Shown here: positions 24,134-32,550 of the stretch, piece by piece
Layout: each line of letters opens with the position of its first letter
Numbering within the stretch: position 1 is the stretch's first letter
NCBI RefSeq assembly: GCF_020443705.1
Contig: NZ_JAIZZK010000012.1
Location: forward strand, 45,048-109,047
Origin: Clostridium algoriphilum
Lineage (GTDB): Bacteria; Bacillota; Clostridia; Clostridiales; Clostridiaceae
Reading direction: 5' to 3'
DNA length: 64,000 bases
Notes under the pieces: generated by a model
The model's input: only the letters and a program-made list of their open reading frames with translations
Database searches by the model: none
What the model was told of the DNA's origin: nothing
Position numbers and translations under genes: made by a program

Positions 24134-25273
24134 TCATTCTAGTTTAGGTTCTTTTCCAGATGATAAATACAAAACTAATATATATACGAAAATAGGATTG
24201 CCCCTAATGGTGAATATAAAGGTGTTTGTTGAAGCATAAATCAATAAAGCTGATACTACGTAAATCATATATTTATCATTCATATCCTTAAAGTACATCG
24301 TTGCAACAACGATAATTATAATATAAGCTATTATTCCTCCAAACTGAAGAAGAAATAAACTAAAGTTGTGCGGATTATTTATAATTGTGTCAGTTCTATG
24401 TGAAAACTCTACAAGATCTTTTCTTCCTAAAACCCATAGGGCCGTAGTGTTATGCTCTATTAAACCCCAGTACATATTGAACCATATTCTTGCTCTCCAA
24501 GTACTACATACATTCAACACATTTTGTAGCTGAAGAGACCCAAAACCGTACATAATGATAACTATGAATTGATACAGCCATAGCATACCACTATATGTAA
24601 TCTTTGCCACCTTGTTTTTAGTAAAAGGTAATATAAGAAGTGCACCTATTATACTAACAACTGGAGCAAGACTAGAAGTCCAAAGCAATACTATAATACT
24701 CAAGGTAATAAAAATGTACTTGTTTTTAGCTTTATTAAGAAATATATTGCTAAGTAGTACAACTAAAAAAAATATATCTGCACCAGCTGGTGTTCCTTCA
24801 ATTCCTATAAATCTAAATAATAAATGAGGAAAAAATTTATTTTCAATTTGTCTTGGTCCAAACACAGAAAGAGCATTTAAAGATGTATAACCCAATATAA
24901 CAGAAAGCACAAAGTATACAATTGCTGTTTTATTGATTAAGGCCAGTAGTTCACTCTTGCTAAACCTAAATTCTTTTATAATCATAAACGTTACAGCCAA
25001 GTATATAATGTGTACACTAATTGTTTTTACAAACAATGTATTTAGTAAGATGTAAACACCAAATAGAATTAGGATATACTTTGATGGAAGCTCAAATTCT
25101 GTCCTCTTAACCTTCATGTATACAAATACAAATAAATACATAACTAATATTGTTGCTCTTACATAACTTACGAAACTAAAGTTTAAATTACTAATAGTAA
25201 ACAAAGCAAAATGAATCCAATATAGAATTTCTCTTTTGTTAGATGAATGATTGCAATTTATAACTTCTTTCAT
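24134..25273 (-). CDS. Wzy-like O-antigen/EPS polymerase family membrane protein (copy 1)
   Basis: About 10-11 membrane segments over 379 residues with few charged loops. The long loop near residues 265-310 contains STWRARIWFNMYWGLIE, VLGRKDLVEF and NNPHNFSLFLLQFGG; the R-rich loop and NPHNxxL pattern resemble Wzy polymerases and O-antigen ligase-like proteins. It probably polymerises or ligates lipid-linked repeat units outside the membrane. It is clearly a paralogue of 25499-26659 (aligned over their whole length, roughly half identical by eye), with a minisatellite between them. ATG at 25273 with GGAAGATG-type ribosome site. Exact reaction (polymerase or ligase) unresolved. Confidence 0.8.
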   Translation of the reverse strand: MKEVINCNHSSNKREILYWIHFALFTISNLNFSFVSYVRATILVMYLFVFVYMKVKRTEFELPSKYILILFGVYILLNTLFVKTISVHIIYLAVTFMIIKEFRFSKSELLALINKTAIVYFVLSVILGYTSLNALSVFGPRQIENKFFPHLLFRFIGIEGTPAGADIFFLVVLLSNIFLNKAKNKYIFITLSIIVLLWTSSLAPVVSIIGALLILPFTKNKVAKITYSGMLWLYQFIVIIMYGFGSLQLQNVLNVCSTWRARIWFNMYWGLIEHNTTALWVLGRKDLVEFSHRTDTIINNPHNFSLFLLQFGGIIAYIIIIVVATMYFKDMNDKYMIYVVSALLIYASTNTFIFTIRGNPIFVYILVLYLSSGKEPKLE

Positions 25274-25311
25274 AAATCATCTTCCTTGTATAATATTTTA
25301 ACACTTTTAAA

Positions 25312-25344
25312 TGAGTTAGCCAATTAACGTAACTGGCTAATTCA
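25312..25344. repeat. Hairpin at the 5' end of the first Wzy-like gene
   Basis: TTAGCCA and TGGCTAA arms with an 11-nt spacer, plus partial outer pairing, 40 nt upstream of the start at 25273. No T-run directly follows on the minus strand. May be a leader structure or decayed terminator. Confidence 0.45.
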
Positions 25345-25346
25345 TA

Positions 25347-25498
25347 ATATAACATCCTATCTATTATAACATCTCACTTACTACAACTTCTCATATATTA
25401 CAATATCTCATCTACTATAACATTACATCTGTTATAACTTCTCATTTATTATAATATCTTACTTATCATAATAACCAATCTATCACAATCTCAATCTA
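25347..25498. repeat. Minisatellite: nine degenerate 17-bp tandem repeats between the Wzy-like paralogues
   Basis: Reading the plus strand in 17-base steps from 25347 gives nine similar units; representative ones are TTATAACATCTCACTTA, CTACAACTTCTCATATA and TTATAACTTCTCATTTA (consensus close to YTATAACWTCTCATYTA; last unit 16 bp). The array ends at the stop codon of 25499-26659. There is no open frame through it. Confidence 0.85.
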
Positions 25499-26659
25499 TC
25501 ATTTATAATTACCTATAAAATCTTTTTCAGGTTCATCTCCGGATGCTAAATACGTAACTAATACAAAAATAAAAATAGGATTACCCCTGATAGATAATAT
25601 AAATGTGTTTGTTGATGCATATATTAATATTGCCGACACTATAAATAGCTTATACTTGTTACGTATATTTTTGAAGTATATCGTTGCAATTACCACAATA
25701 ATGATAAAAGCTATGATTCCTCCAAACTGTATCAGAAATAAGCTATAGTTGTGCGGATTATTAATATTATAATGTGGACTATGTTCAAAATTCACAAGCC
25801 CTTTTCTTCCAAAAATCCATTGAAGAAAAGTTGAGTGTCCTATTAAACTATAATACATATTATACCATATTCTTGCTCTCAGAGTACTTGCCGTATTCAG
25901 TAGGTTTCTTATTGTCCCTGAGCCATAACTGTAAATGAAAATAACTATAAATTCATACAGCCATAACAAAACACTATATACTGTTTTGCTTATTTTGCTC
26001 TTACTAAAAGGCAATATAATAAGCGCTCCTACAATACTTAAAATTGGAGCTAGACTTGAAGTCCAAACCAACATTAGTAAACTCATTGTAATATAGAAAT
26101 ATTTGTTTCTCTTTTTATTAATAACTATGTTGCTAATTAAGACTAGTACGTAAAATATATCAGGACCTGCAGGACTTCCTTCAACCCCTATAAATCTATA
26201 CAATAGATCCGGAAAAAATCTATTTACTACAAGTCTTGTATCATATATAGATAGAACCCTTAAAGGAGTATAACTAAGTAACACAGATAGTATTAAGTAT
26301 ACTATTGCTGATTTATTAATTATGGACAGTAATTCTTTATTATTAAACCTAAGCCCTCTTATCATAATAAAAGTTATTACACAATATATAATATGTACAC
26401 TAAAGGATTTTATAAATATTGCATTTAATATAAGATACAGGCCAAATATAACTATAAGGTAAGTAGGTGGCCTTTTAAAATCAGGATTTTTGTATACCAT
26501 ATAAAGAAGTCCTAATACATACATAGCGAGTATTGATGCTTTTATAACATTTTCACCATGGGTATTTATATTGCTCAGAAAAAACAAAATAAATTGAACC
26601 CAGAAAAATGCCTCTTTTTTATTACATGAATGAAACCAATCTACAACTTCTTCTTTCAT
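25499..26659 (-). CDS. Wzy-like O-antigen/EPS polymerase family membrane protein (copy 2)
   Basis: Paralogue of 24134-25273, 386 residues, again 10-11 membrane segments. Shared blocks include NKKEAFFWVQF versus NKREILYWIHF at the front, FSVHIIYCVITF, LYRFIGVEGSPAGPDIF, LVWTSSLAPILSIVGALIIL, STLRARIWYNMYYSLIG and NNPHNYSLFLIQFGGIIAF. The two differ mostly in the loop just after RARIW, including the residues between GRK and NNPHN, the part likely to contact the glycan. A recent tandem duplication with divergence of specificity is the simplest reading. ATG at 26659 with GGAAGATG upstream. Polymerase versus ligase role unresolved. Confidence 0.8.
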   Translation of the reverse strand: MKEEVVDWFHSCNKKEAFFWVQFILFFLSNINTHGENVIKASILAMYVLGLLYMVYKNPDFKRPPTYLIVIFGLYLILNAIFIKSFSVHIIYCVITFIMIRGLRFNNKELLSIINKSAIVYLILSVLLSYTPLRVLSIYDTRLVVNRFFPDLLYRFIGVEGSPAGPDIFYVLVLISNIVINKKRNKYFYITMSLLMLVWTSSLAPILSIVGALIILPFSKSKISKTVYSVLLWLYEFIVIFIYSYGSGTIRNLLNTASTLRARIWYNMYYSLIGHSTFLQWIFGRKGLVNFEHSPHYNINNPHNYSLFLIQFGGIIAFIIIVVIATIYFKNIRNKYKLFIVSAILIYASTNTFILSIRGNPIFIFVLVTYLASGDEPEKDFIGNYK

Positions 26660-26699
26660 ACATCATCTTCCTTGTACAATATTTTTACTCTTTTGTTTA

Positions 26700-27857
26700 T
26701 CAATTTATAAACGAAGTTATAAACTCCGAATTATCGTCGCTTTGCTGTTGCGACCAATCATCAACTTTCTTATCTAATTCTACTGTTTCATCTATTTTGA
26801 TAATAGAAAGTAGCTCTTCTTCATTTAGCGCAACTTTTATTCCATTTGCTTTAAACAGTTCTAATAAATCATAACATTCTAAAAATTTTGTAGCAAAGTA
26901 TGGCAAGCTAATACAATTAAACTTAAAACTTGATAAGTTTAAAAGTGCAGATGATATTGGACTTATAATATAATCAAAGTTGTTTGCAGCACATAAAAGT
27001 TCTACTGGTATTGATTGATCTTCTATAACTTTTACTTCGCGAAACTTGTCTAAGTATATTCTTATGTCATCTATAGTTTCGTTAGCTGGATGCATTTTAA
27101 AGTAAATTTCTATATTGTTTTCAGATAAAATCTCAAAAAGTTTCATGGTACTATCAACTGAATTAGTTTTATCATTATTTTTTAAAATAAACGTTGGTGT
27201 AGATATAAACAAACATTTCTTTTTACTTGATTTTATTATTTCAGGTTTAACTTTTAATACATCTATTATCTTAGTGTAATCAAGTTTTGGCATTTGATAT
27301 ATTTTTTTATCCGTGCATTTTACTTTATCAGGGTAGTTAGCATATACTTTCAAAGTTTTTGAATGCTCTCCCATAGAACAACTCTCGTAATCCACGCCGT
27401 TTAATAATTTTCTTATTAATTTCCGTGCTAGAGATGACTCGGCAACTGTATTTTTATAATATAATGCTGCTCCCTCGTCCATAACTATGCAGTTATTTGT
27501 TACATTTTTATATTTAACAACTAGCTTCTGATACAATTTCCATGTATCACTAAATGTTATTATTCCATCAACCTGCCTATTGTTTTCATATATAGTATTA
27601 ATACATGAATTTATTTTAATATTATTACTTACTACCTTTGCTACATTAAGTATATTTTTCTCAAAAAACAAGTTAAAAGAATAATATCTCTCGTCAAAAA
27701 TTTTGTCATAATCGAAAAGATCATCCCAAAATTCATCTTTAGCATTTGATATGTATCCTATGCATTTAGCATCTGGATACTTCTTTTTAATCACTTGGAT
27801 AATATTGTAGGCCGATATTATATGATACGGTCTAAATACAATAAATATAAAAGTCAT
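26700..27857 (-). CDS. Sialyltransferase-clan glycosyltransferase (GT52/polysialyltransferase-like), candidate pseudaminic acid transferase
   Basis: The 385-residue protein shows all three motifs shared by bacterial sialyl- and polysialyltransferases: an acidic pair plus glycine, DEG at 127-129 (IVMDEGAALYY); HP at 256-257 (FKMHPAN); and a Ser-Ser pair at 302-303 (SPISSALLNL). The N-terminal part has the KIFDERYY and FSDTWKLYQ type stretches of a GT-B fold. These enzymes use CMP-activated nonulosonic acids. Because the locus makes CMP-pseudaminic acid, this is the most likely enzyme to transfer it; the acceptor could be the GT14 or GT2 product. Family known, sugar inferred. Cytoplasmic; ATG 27857 with GGGGGAAGG. 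Confidence 0.75.
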   Translation of the reverse strand: MTFIFIVFRPYHIISAYNIIQVIKKKYPDAKCIGYISNAKDEFWDDLFDYDKIFDERYYSFNLFFEKNILNVAKVVSNNIKINSCINTIYENNRQVDGIITFSDTWKLYQKLVVKYKNVTNNCIVMDEGAALYYKNTVAESSLARKLIRKLLNGVDYESCSMGEHSKTLKVYANYPDKVKCTDKKIYQMPKLDYTKIIDVLKVKPEIIKSSKKKCLFISTPTFILKNNDKTNSVDSTMKLFEILSENNIEIYFKMHPANETIDDIRIYLDKFREVKVIEDQSIPVELLCAANNFDYIISPISSALLNLSSFKFNCISLPYFATKFLECYDLLELFKANGIKVALNEEELLSIIKIDETVELDKKVDDWSQQQSDDNSEFITSFIN

Positions 27858-27903
27858 AAAATCATCCTTCCCCCTGTAACTATTACACTTTACTAAGCAT
27901 ATT

Positions 27904-29568
27904 CTAAGCTTTTCCCCTAAGCATTTTAAGGTATAATATTTTTCTAAACTTATTTGGTACTAGTAATCGAGTAACAAATCTAATTGAATTATTATATAGA
28001 TACTCAAATACATTAATCAATCCATTCTTTAACATATAATCAAATAAACGCTTTTGGGTTACAAAATATTTCCACCCACCACGCCGCAAGTATGTATCGT
28101 TCGTTGTCCTCATTTTTAATAAAGGCTCATCAATGTTTCCAAATGTGAAGTTAACTTGCCTCATTCTTATCCATAAATAATAATCTTCATTTAAAAACCA
28201 ATGCTGGTAACTACCGACCTTCAACACATCACTTTTTTTAAACATTACACTAGGGTGATTAAAAGGATTTCTAAATTTCATTTGCCTTTTAATATCCTGA
28301 TCACTAATTTTAACACCTTTATAAGCAATACTAACACTGGGATCATCTATAAACTCGGATACTGCAGTCCCAACAACGCAAAGTTTTTCATTATTCCTAA
28401 AACTTTCTAATTGTCTCTCGCATCTATTGTTAACTGATAAATCATCTGAATCCATTCTTGCGATTAATTCATTCTTGCAACTTTTAAGACCTATATTAAG
28501 AGCTTCACCTAAACCTTTATTTACGTCTAGTGCAATAACTTTAATAATCTCATTATCATGAAATTCTTCAAGAACCGCATTAAGGCCCTCTGTTAGTTTT
28601 CCATCCTTAACGATTACGATTTCATCAGGTTTAATAGTTTGTTCTAACATACTATTTATGCTATCCCTAAAAAAGCTTGGATTTTCTTTAAAATAAACAG
28701 ACATTAAGACTGAATATTTTAATTCTTCCATACTTTTTAATTCTTCCATGCTATCCTTACTTTTTTTCAGTTTTGATTTATCATAAACCAAATTTCCAAA
28801 AACTTTGTTTACCATGTTAACTCTTTTACCAACCAATTTAACCATTGAGCCAAGAGCTTTAGACAAATGAATCTTTTTCCCATTGTCCTTTGCAATCTTT
28901 TCAACAAGCAAACTTGTATTTACATACTGATCATCTTGTGGTAAAAACAAACCTTCTGCCTCATTATCTATATATCCCTTAACAAACTCACTTAATTTAT
29001 CTATATGTAGCATACTTCTATGGTTATCAATCATAGGGAAAATTGGCGCACTTACAGCTAATTTTTCAAGCCTTGCATAATTACCAGGACAAAAAGGTCC
29101 ATAAATCATTGGAGGCCTTAGTATTGCAACCTTAAATTTATCATCATTAAGATTATTAAGTTCATTTTCAGCTAGTAATTTACTCTTACCATAATAAGTT
29201 ATTGGATTACACTCAGTTTCTTTTTTAATTACAACATCACCGTCAATTTGTCCCTCTGTACCATAAACAGCCATTGTACTTACAAATATAAATTGTTTTG
29301 TTCCTTCTTTTTTAGCTTTTGTAGCTATTTCAATAGGTAATACTTTGTTCACTTTATCATACAAACTTTCCATTTCAGGTGTTTGCTTCTTGTGAACCAC
29401 CGCTGCTACATGATATATAACATCGTATTGAGAAAAATCTTCTTTCTTCCATGCATCATCCCTTACCGAAATGGCATTTATTGTGTATTCATCAGGCCAT
29501 TTACTTAGATACTTTTTAAGACTTGTACCAACATAACTATTTTGACCTGTAATTAGAATATTTCTCAT
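27904..29568 (-). CDS. Fusion of NAD-dependent sugar epimerase/reductase (SDR) and GT2 glycosyltransferase
   Basis: Residues 1 to about 270 are an extended short-chain dehydrogenase: NILITGQNSYVGTSLKKYL (nucleotide site), VIYHVAAVVH, FVSTMAVYG and YYGKSKLLAE with the catalytic Tyr-x3-Lys. This resembles the C4-reductases that finish UDP-QuiNAc/FucNAc (WbpV-like). Residues from about 283 (MEELKYSVLMSVYFKENPSF) are a full GT2 enzyme with IVIVKDG, ARMDSDD (DxD) and NPFNHPSVMF. The joint contains a tandem 18-bp duplication giving SMEELK twice, at the likely old start of the GT2 gene. No separate strong ribosome site is seen there. In related loci these are two genes. ATG 29568 with AGGGGG. Confidence 0.88.
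   Translation of the reverse strand: MRNILITGQNSYVGTSLKKYLSKWPDEYTINAISVRDDAWKKEDFSQYDVIYHVAAVVHKKQTPEMESLYDKVNKVLPIEIATKAKKEGTKQFIFVSTMAVYGTEGQIDGDVVIKKETECNPITYYGKSKLLAENELNNLNDDKFKVAILRPPMIYGPFCPGNYARLEKLAVSAPIFPMIDNHRSMLHIDKLSEFVKGYIDNEAEGLFLPQDDQYVNTSLLVEKIAKDNGKKIHLSKALGSMVKLVGKRVNMVNKVFGNLVYDKSKLKKSKDSMEELKSMEELKYSVLMSVYFKENPSFFRDSINSMLEQTIKPDEIVIVKDGKLTEGLNAVLEEFHDNEIIKVIALDVNKGLGEALNIGLKSCKNELIARMDSDDLSVNNRCERQLESFRNNEKLCVVGTAVSEFIDDPSVSIAYKGVKISDQDIKRQMKFRNPFNHPSVMFKKSDVLKVGSYQHWFLNEDYYLWIRMRQVNFTFGNIDEPLLKMRTTNDTYLRRGGWKYFVTQKRLFDYMLKNGLINVFEYLYNNSIRFVTRLLVPNKFRKILYLKMLRGKA
28717..28752. repeat. 18-bp tandem duplication at the SDR-GT2 fusion joint
   Basis: TTTTAATTCTTCCATACT (28717-28734) and the same with one change (28735-28752); on the coding strand it gives SMEELK-SMEELK. 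It sits precisely at the domain boundary and includes the presumed original GT2 start codon. Confidence 0.9.
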
Positions 29569-29717
29569 TTATTTCCCCCTTTTTCAGAGTTATCATTGAA
29601 TCTTTATTTTTACTATTTTAATTCATATATAGAAGTTTGAAAAGTATCTCTACATACAATAGCATATTATTATTTGCATGTAAATCTTTCGCTCTCCCTA
29701 AATACTAATCCACTTTA

Positions 29718-30311
29718 CTAAACTTTCTCATAACTTTTTTTTTTACTTCTATCATCAAGGACGTCTTCTGCCTTTAAAACTTTATACACCGTTAGAAATA
29801 GTATTTTCATATCAAGAGCGAATGATTTATTTTCTTTATAATATACGTCATATTCCGTTTTCTCTCTATCATCATTATTATCTCGTCCATTTATTTGAGC
29901 CCATCCAGTAACCCCTGGAAGTAGTTTATGAACTCCTGCCTCTGTTCTCATCGCATTAAGCTCGTTCTGGTTATATAGAGCAGGTCTTGGTCCCACAAAA
30001 GTCATATCACCTTTAAATGTGTTGATTAATTGAGGAAGTTCATCAATGCTAGTTTTTCTTAATATTTTTCCGATTGCAGTTATATAACTTACTGAATTAT
30101 CTAGTTTATCAGTCGCTACATTTGGAGTACCTATTTTCATTGTCCTAAATTTATAGAACTTAAAATGTCTATTGTCTCTACCTATTCTCATCTGAGTAAA
30201 AAATACTGGTCCTTTTGAATTCAGCTTAATTATTATTCCTAGAATTAAAAATAATGGTGATAAAACCACCAATATTAATAAACTAATTATAATATCCAGA
30301 AATCTTCCCAT
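29718..30311 (-). CDS. Initiating sugar-1-phosphate transferase (PglC-like, bacterial sugar transferase family)
   Basis: Small (197 residues) phosphoglycosyl transferase with a single re-entrant N-terminal membrane helix (about residues 3-28), GPVFFTQMRIGRDNRHFKFYKFRTM, TSIDELPQLINTFKGDMTFVGPRP and VTGWAQINGRD, the core motifs of PglC/WeeH-type enzymes. It would transfer a 6-deoxy HexNAc-1-phosphate (QuiNAc/FucNAc or diNAcBac type) to undecaprenyl phosphate. It lies 25 nt downstream of the membrane dehydratase 30337-32208, the usual partner making that sugar. Second member of its family in the window (see 1018-1686). Sugar inferred. Confidence 0.9.
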   Translation of the reverse strand: MGRFLDIIISLLILVVLSPLFLILGIIIKLNSKGPVFFTQMRIGRDNRHFKFYKFRTMKIGTPNVATDKLDNSVSYITAIGKILRKTSIDELPQLINTFKGDMTFVGPRPALYNQNELNAMRTEAGVHKLLPGVTGWAQINGRDNNDDREKTEYDVYYKENKSFALDMKILFLTVYKVLKAEDVLDDRSKKKSYEKV

Positions 30312-30336
30312 AATGTTCCTCCTGTTTTTCTTAAAA

Positions 30337-32208
30337 TTACTCTGCTACTTTGGCAGGTTCACTATCTCCCACACTTCTATTGTACGTTGGAACTATTTCT
30401 TTTATTTTTTCAATTAATAATCCTACATCATCTTTTTTAATAATTTCAGTAAGTTGTTTAAGTCTCTCTTTAATCTCATCTAAATCAGTAAATGTTGGTC
30501 TTCCAATAAAAATCTTCTCATGTTTAGTATTTGTAAGTCCTTCTTCACTCATTAAAAGTTCTTCGTAAAGCTTCTCTCCTGGCCTTAATCCTATAATATT
30601 TATTTTTATATCTTCATTTGGAACAAACCCTGATAGTTTTATCAAGTCCCAAGCTAAATCATATATCTTAACAGGTTTCCCCATATCGAGCACAAATATT
30701 TCTCCACCTTTAGCATATGCTCCTGCTTGAAGCACTAATTGAGCTGCCTCAGGTATTGTCATAAAGAACCTAGTTATATATTTATTAGTAAGTGTAACTG
30801 GGCCACCATGAGCAATTTGCTTATTGAATAATGGAATAACTGATCCATTACTTCCGAGTACATTACCAAATCTAACTGCAACAAATTGTGTTTTACTTAT
30901 GCTGTTCATTGATTGTATAATCATTTCACACATTCTCTTAGTCGCACCCATAACATTAGTTGGGTTTACTGCTTTATCTGTGGAAATCATTACGAACCTA
31001 TCTGCATTATACTTATGTGCACAGCTTGCCACATTATAGGTTCCAAATACATTGTTTTTTATTGCTTCCATAGGACTCTCTTCCATTAGTGGAACATGTT
31101 TATGAGCCGCTGCGTGGAAAATTACATTTGGTTTATAAGTCTCAAATATGCCTTCAAGTCTTTGCACATCTTTAACCGATCCTATTAATACTTTTAAATC
31201 TAATTTAGGATATTTGTATTTAAGTTCAATTTGTAAATCATAAGCATTATTTTCATATATATCAAATATAATTAGTTGCTTTGGATCAAACTTTAAAATC
31301 TGACGACACAATTCGGACCCAATAGAACCACCACCGCCTGTTACTAATATGACTTTACCTGTAATATAACCTGCTATACCCTCCATATCAAGTGTTACGG
31401 CTTTACGCCCTAGTAAGTCTTCAATATCAACTTTCCTAATTTGATTTAAAGAAACTTTTCCATCCATGATTTCATACATTCCCGGGATAATTTCTATTCT
31501 ACAATCTGTTTTTTTACATATTTCTAAAATTTGTTTTTTATTCTCATCATCTATAGTTGGGATAGCTAAAAGTATAATTTCTACATCTTTTTCTTTTGCT
31601 ATGGTAAGTATGTCTTTTCTACTTCCAAGAACCTTTACCCCCATAATGCTGTTTCCTTGTTTTCGATCTTGATCATCAATTACAGCTACAGGTCTATATT
31701 TACTTTGGTCACTGCTTTTCATTTCTTTTATAACCATAGCAGCCGCCTGCCCTGCACCAACTATCATTACCCTTTTTTTATTACCTTTATTGGCATTCCA
31801 ACTCATAATGCTTTCGAACCTACCATACACTCTGTAGGACATTCTAAAACCGCCTATAAAAATAATAGTAAATGCACAAGCTACTACACTTGCTCCATAG
31901 GCAAAGTTATGTCCAATAAGTCTAGTTGATATAATAGTTATAATATTTGCAGTAAGACAACTACCAATAACCAACATAAATTCATCTATACTTGCGTACC
32001 TCCAAAGGCTTCCGTAAATCTTAAAGATAAAAAAGCAAGCAATGTAAATAACAGTTACAATTAATGCTATTGATTTGTAACTGTCGAAATAAAACTCAAA
32101 ATCTCTATAATTATATCTAAAATAGAAAGCTAACATATATGCTAAGTTTACTAGTACTACATCACTTAGTATTAATATTGGTTTTTCCCATTTTCCTAAT
32201 GCCTTCAT
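30337..32208 (-). CDS. Membrane-anchored nucleotide-sugar 4,6-dehydratase (CapD/PglF/WbpM-like)
   Basis: Makes the UDP-4-keto-6-deoxy-GlcNAc intermediate for a 6-deoxy amino sugar. Four membrane segments fill about residues 10-115, then a Rossmann-like CoA-binding part (VMIVGAGQAAAMVIKE, about 150-165), then the dehydratase domain with VTGGGGSIGSELCRQI and STDKAVNPTNVMGATKRMCE; the GATK lysine with the preceding Met is the catalytic motif of this membrane class. Distinct from the inverting, soluble PseB in this locus. I use the ATG at 32208 (MKALGKWEK) with AGAGGTGG just upstream, not the GTG at 32217. It is the first gene of the long polysaccharide unit. Confidence 0.92.
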   Translation of the reverse strand: MKALGKWEKPILILSDVVLVNLAYMLAFYFRYNYRDFEFYFDSYKSIALIVTVIYIACFFIFKIYGSLWRYASIDEFMLVIGSCLTANIITIISTRLIGHNFAYGASVVACAFTIIFIGGFRMSYRVYGRFESIMSWNANKGNKKRVMIVGAGQAAAMVIKEMKSSDQSKYRPVAVIDDQDRKQGNSIMGVKVLGSRKDILTIAKEKDVEIILLAIPTIDDENKKQILEICKKTDCRIEIIPGMYEIMDGKVSLNQIRKVDIEDLLGRKAVTLDMEGIAGYITGKVILVTGGGGSIGSELCRQILKFDPKQLIIFDIYENNAYDLQIELKYKYPKLDLKVLIGSVKDVQRLEGIFETYKPNVIFHAAAHKHVPLMEESPMEAIKNNVFGTYNVASCAHKYNADRFVMISTDKAVNPTNVMGATKRMCEMIIQSMNSISKTQFVAVRFGNVLGSNGSVIPLFNKQIAHGGPVTLTNKYITRFFMTIPEAAQLVLQAGAYAKGGEIFVLDMGKPVKIYDLAWDLIKLSGFVPNEDIKINIIGLRPGEKLYEELLMSEEGLTNTKHEKIFIGRPTFTDLDEIKERLKQLTEIIKKDDVGLLIEKIKEIVPTYNRSVGDSEPAKVAE

Positions 32209-32320
32209 ATTAACCACCTCTTATTCGATTTTCCCAAAACTCTTAAATTACTAATTCCTAGTTGCCCACCAATCTATAATCAATTTTGAAACTTCATTTT
32301 CTTTTTCTTCATTAATAATC

Positions 32321-32364
32321 CTGTAATCACCATGTAACCATGCTGTAGTCACCGTGTAATGATT
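32321..32364. repeat. Tandem 22-bp direct repeat in the leader of the polysaccharide operon
   Basis: CTGTAATCACCATGTAACCA (plus TG) at 32321-32342 and CTGTAGTCACCGTGTAATGA (plus TT) at 32343-32364. It is located between the candidate promoter (32476-32485) and the dehydratase start, about 113-156 nt upstream of the start codon. Possible regulator or RNA-binding site. Confidence 0.75.
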
Positions 32365-32475
32365 GTTTTATGTATATATATATAGTATTTTCATTTTATC
32401 TCTTTCCTTAAATGTCGTTAAAAAGGTTCCTATTCCAATTTAATACATTTACCATTGTGCTCACTGCAATATTAA

Positions 32476-32485
32476 GTATACCATA
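32476..32485 (-). promoter_or_regulatory. Candidate extended -10 promoter of the large polysaccharide operon
   Basis: Minus strand TATGGTATACT, that is TGGTATACT, resembling TGnTATAAT. About 270 nt upstream of the dehydratase start. Identical TATGGTATAC lies at 1752-1761 and 2035-2044 near the other polysaccharide genes. -35 not clear. Confidence 0.4.
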
Positions 32486-32515
32486 TTACCTTTCGATAAG
32501 TGTTAATATTTTATG

Positions 32516-32550
32516 AAAGATGTTTTGTTACAATATAAAACATCTTTTTT
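32516..32550 (+). terminator. Terminator-like hairpin upstream of the polysaccharide operon promoter
   Basis: AAAGATGTTTT, 10-nt loop, AAAACATCTTT (11 bp) then more Ts (six in all) on the plus strand. There is no plus-strand gene before it, so it would end an antisense or small RNA, or block transcription entering from the repeat region; equally it could be a chance palindrome. Confidence 0.4.

Noticed and set aside
25347..25498. CRISPR array
   Set aside because: Units are 17 bp, directly adjacent without unique spacers, and degenerate; it is a tandem minisatellite.
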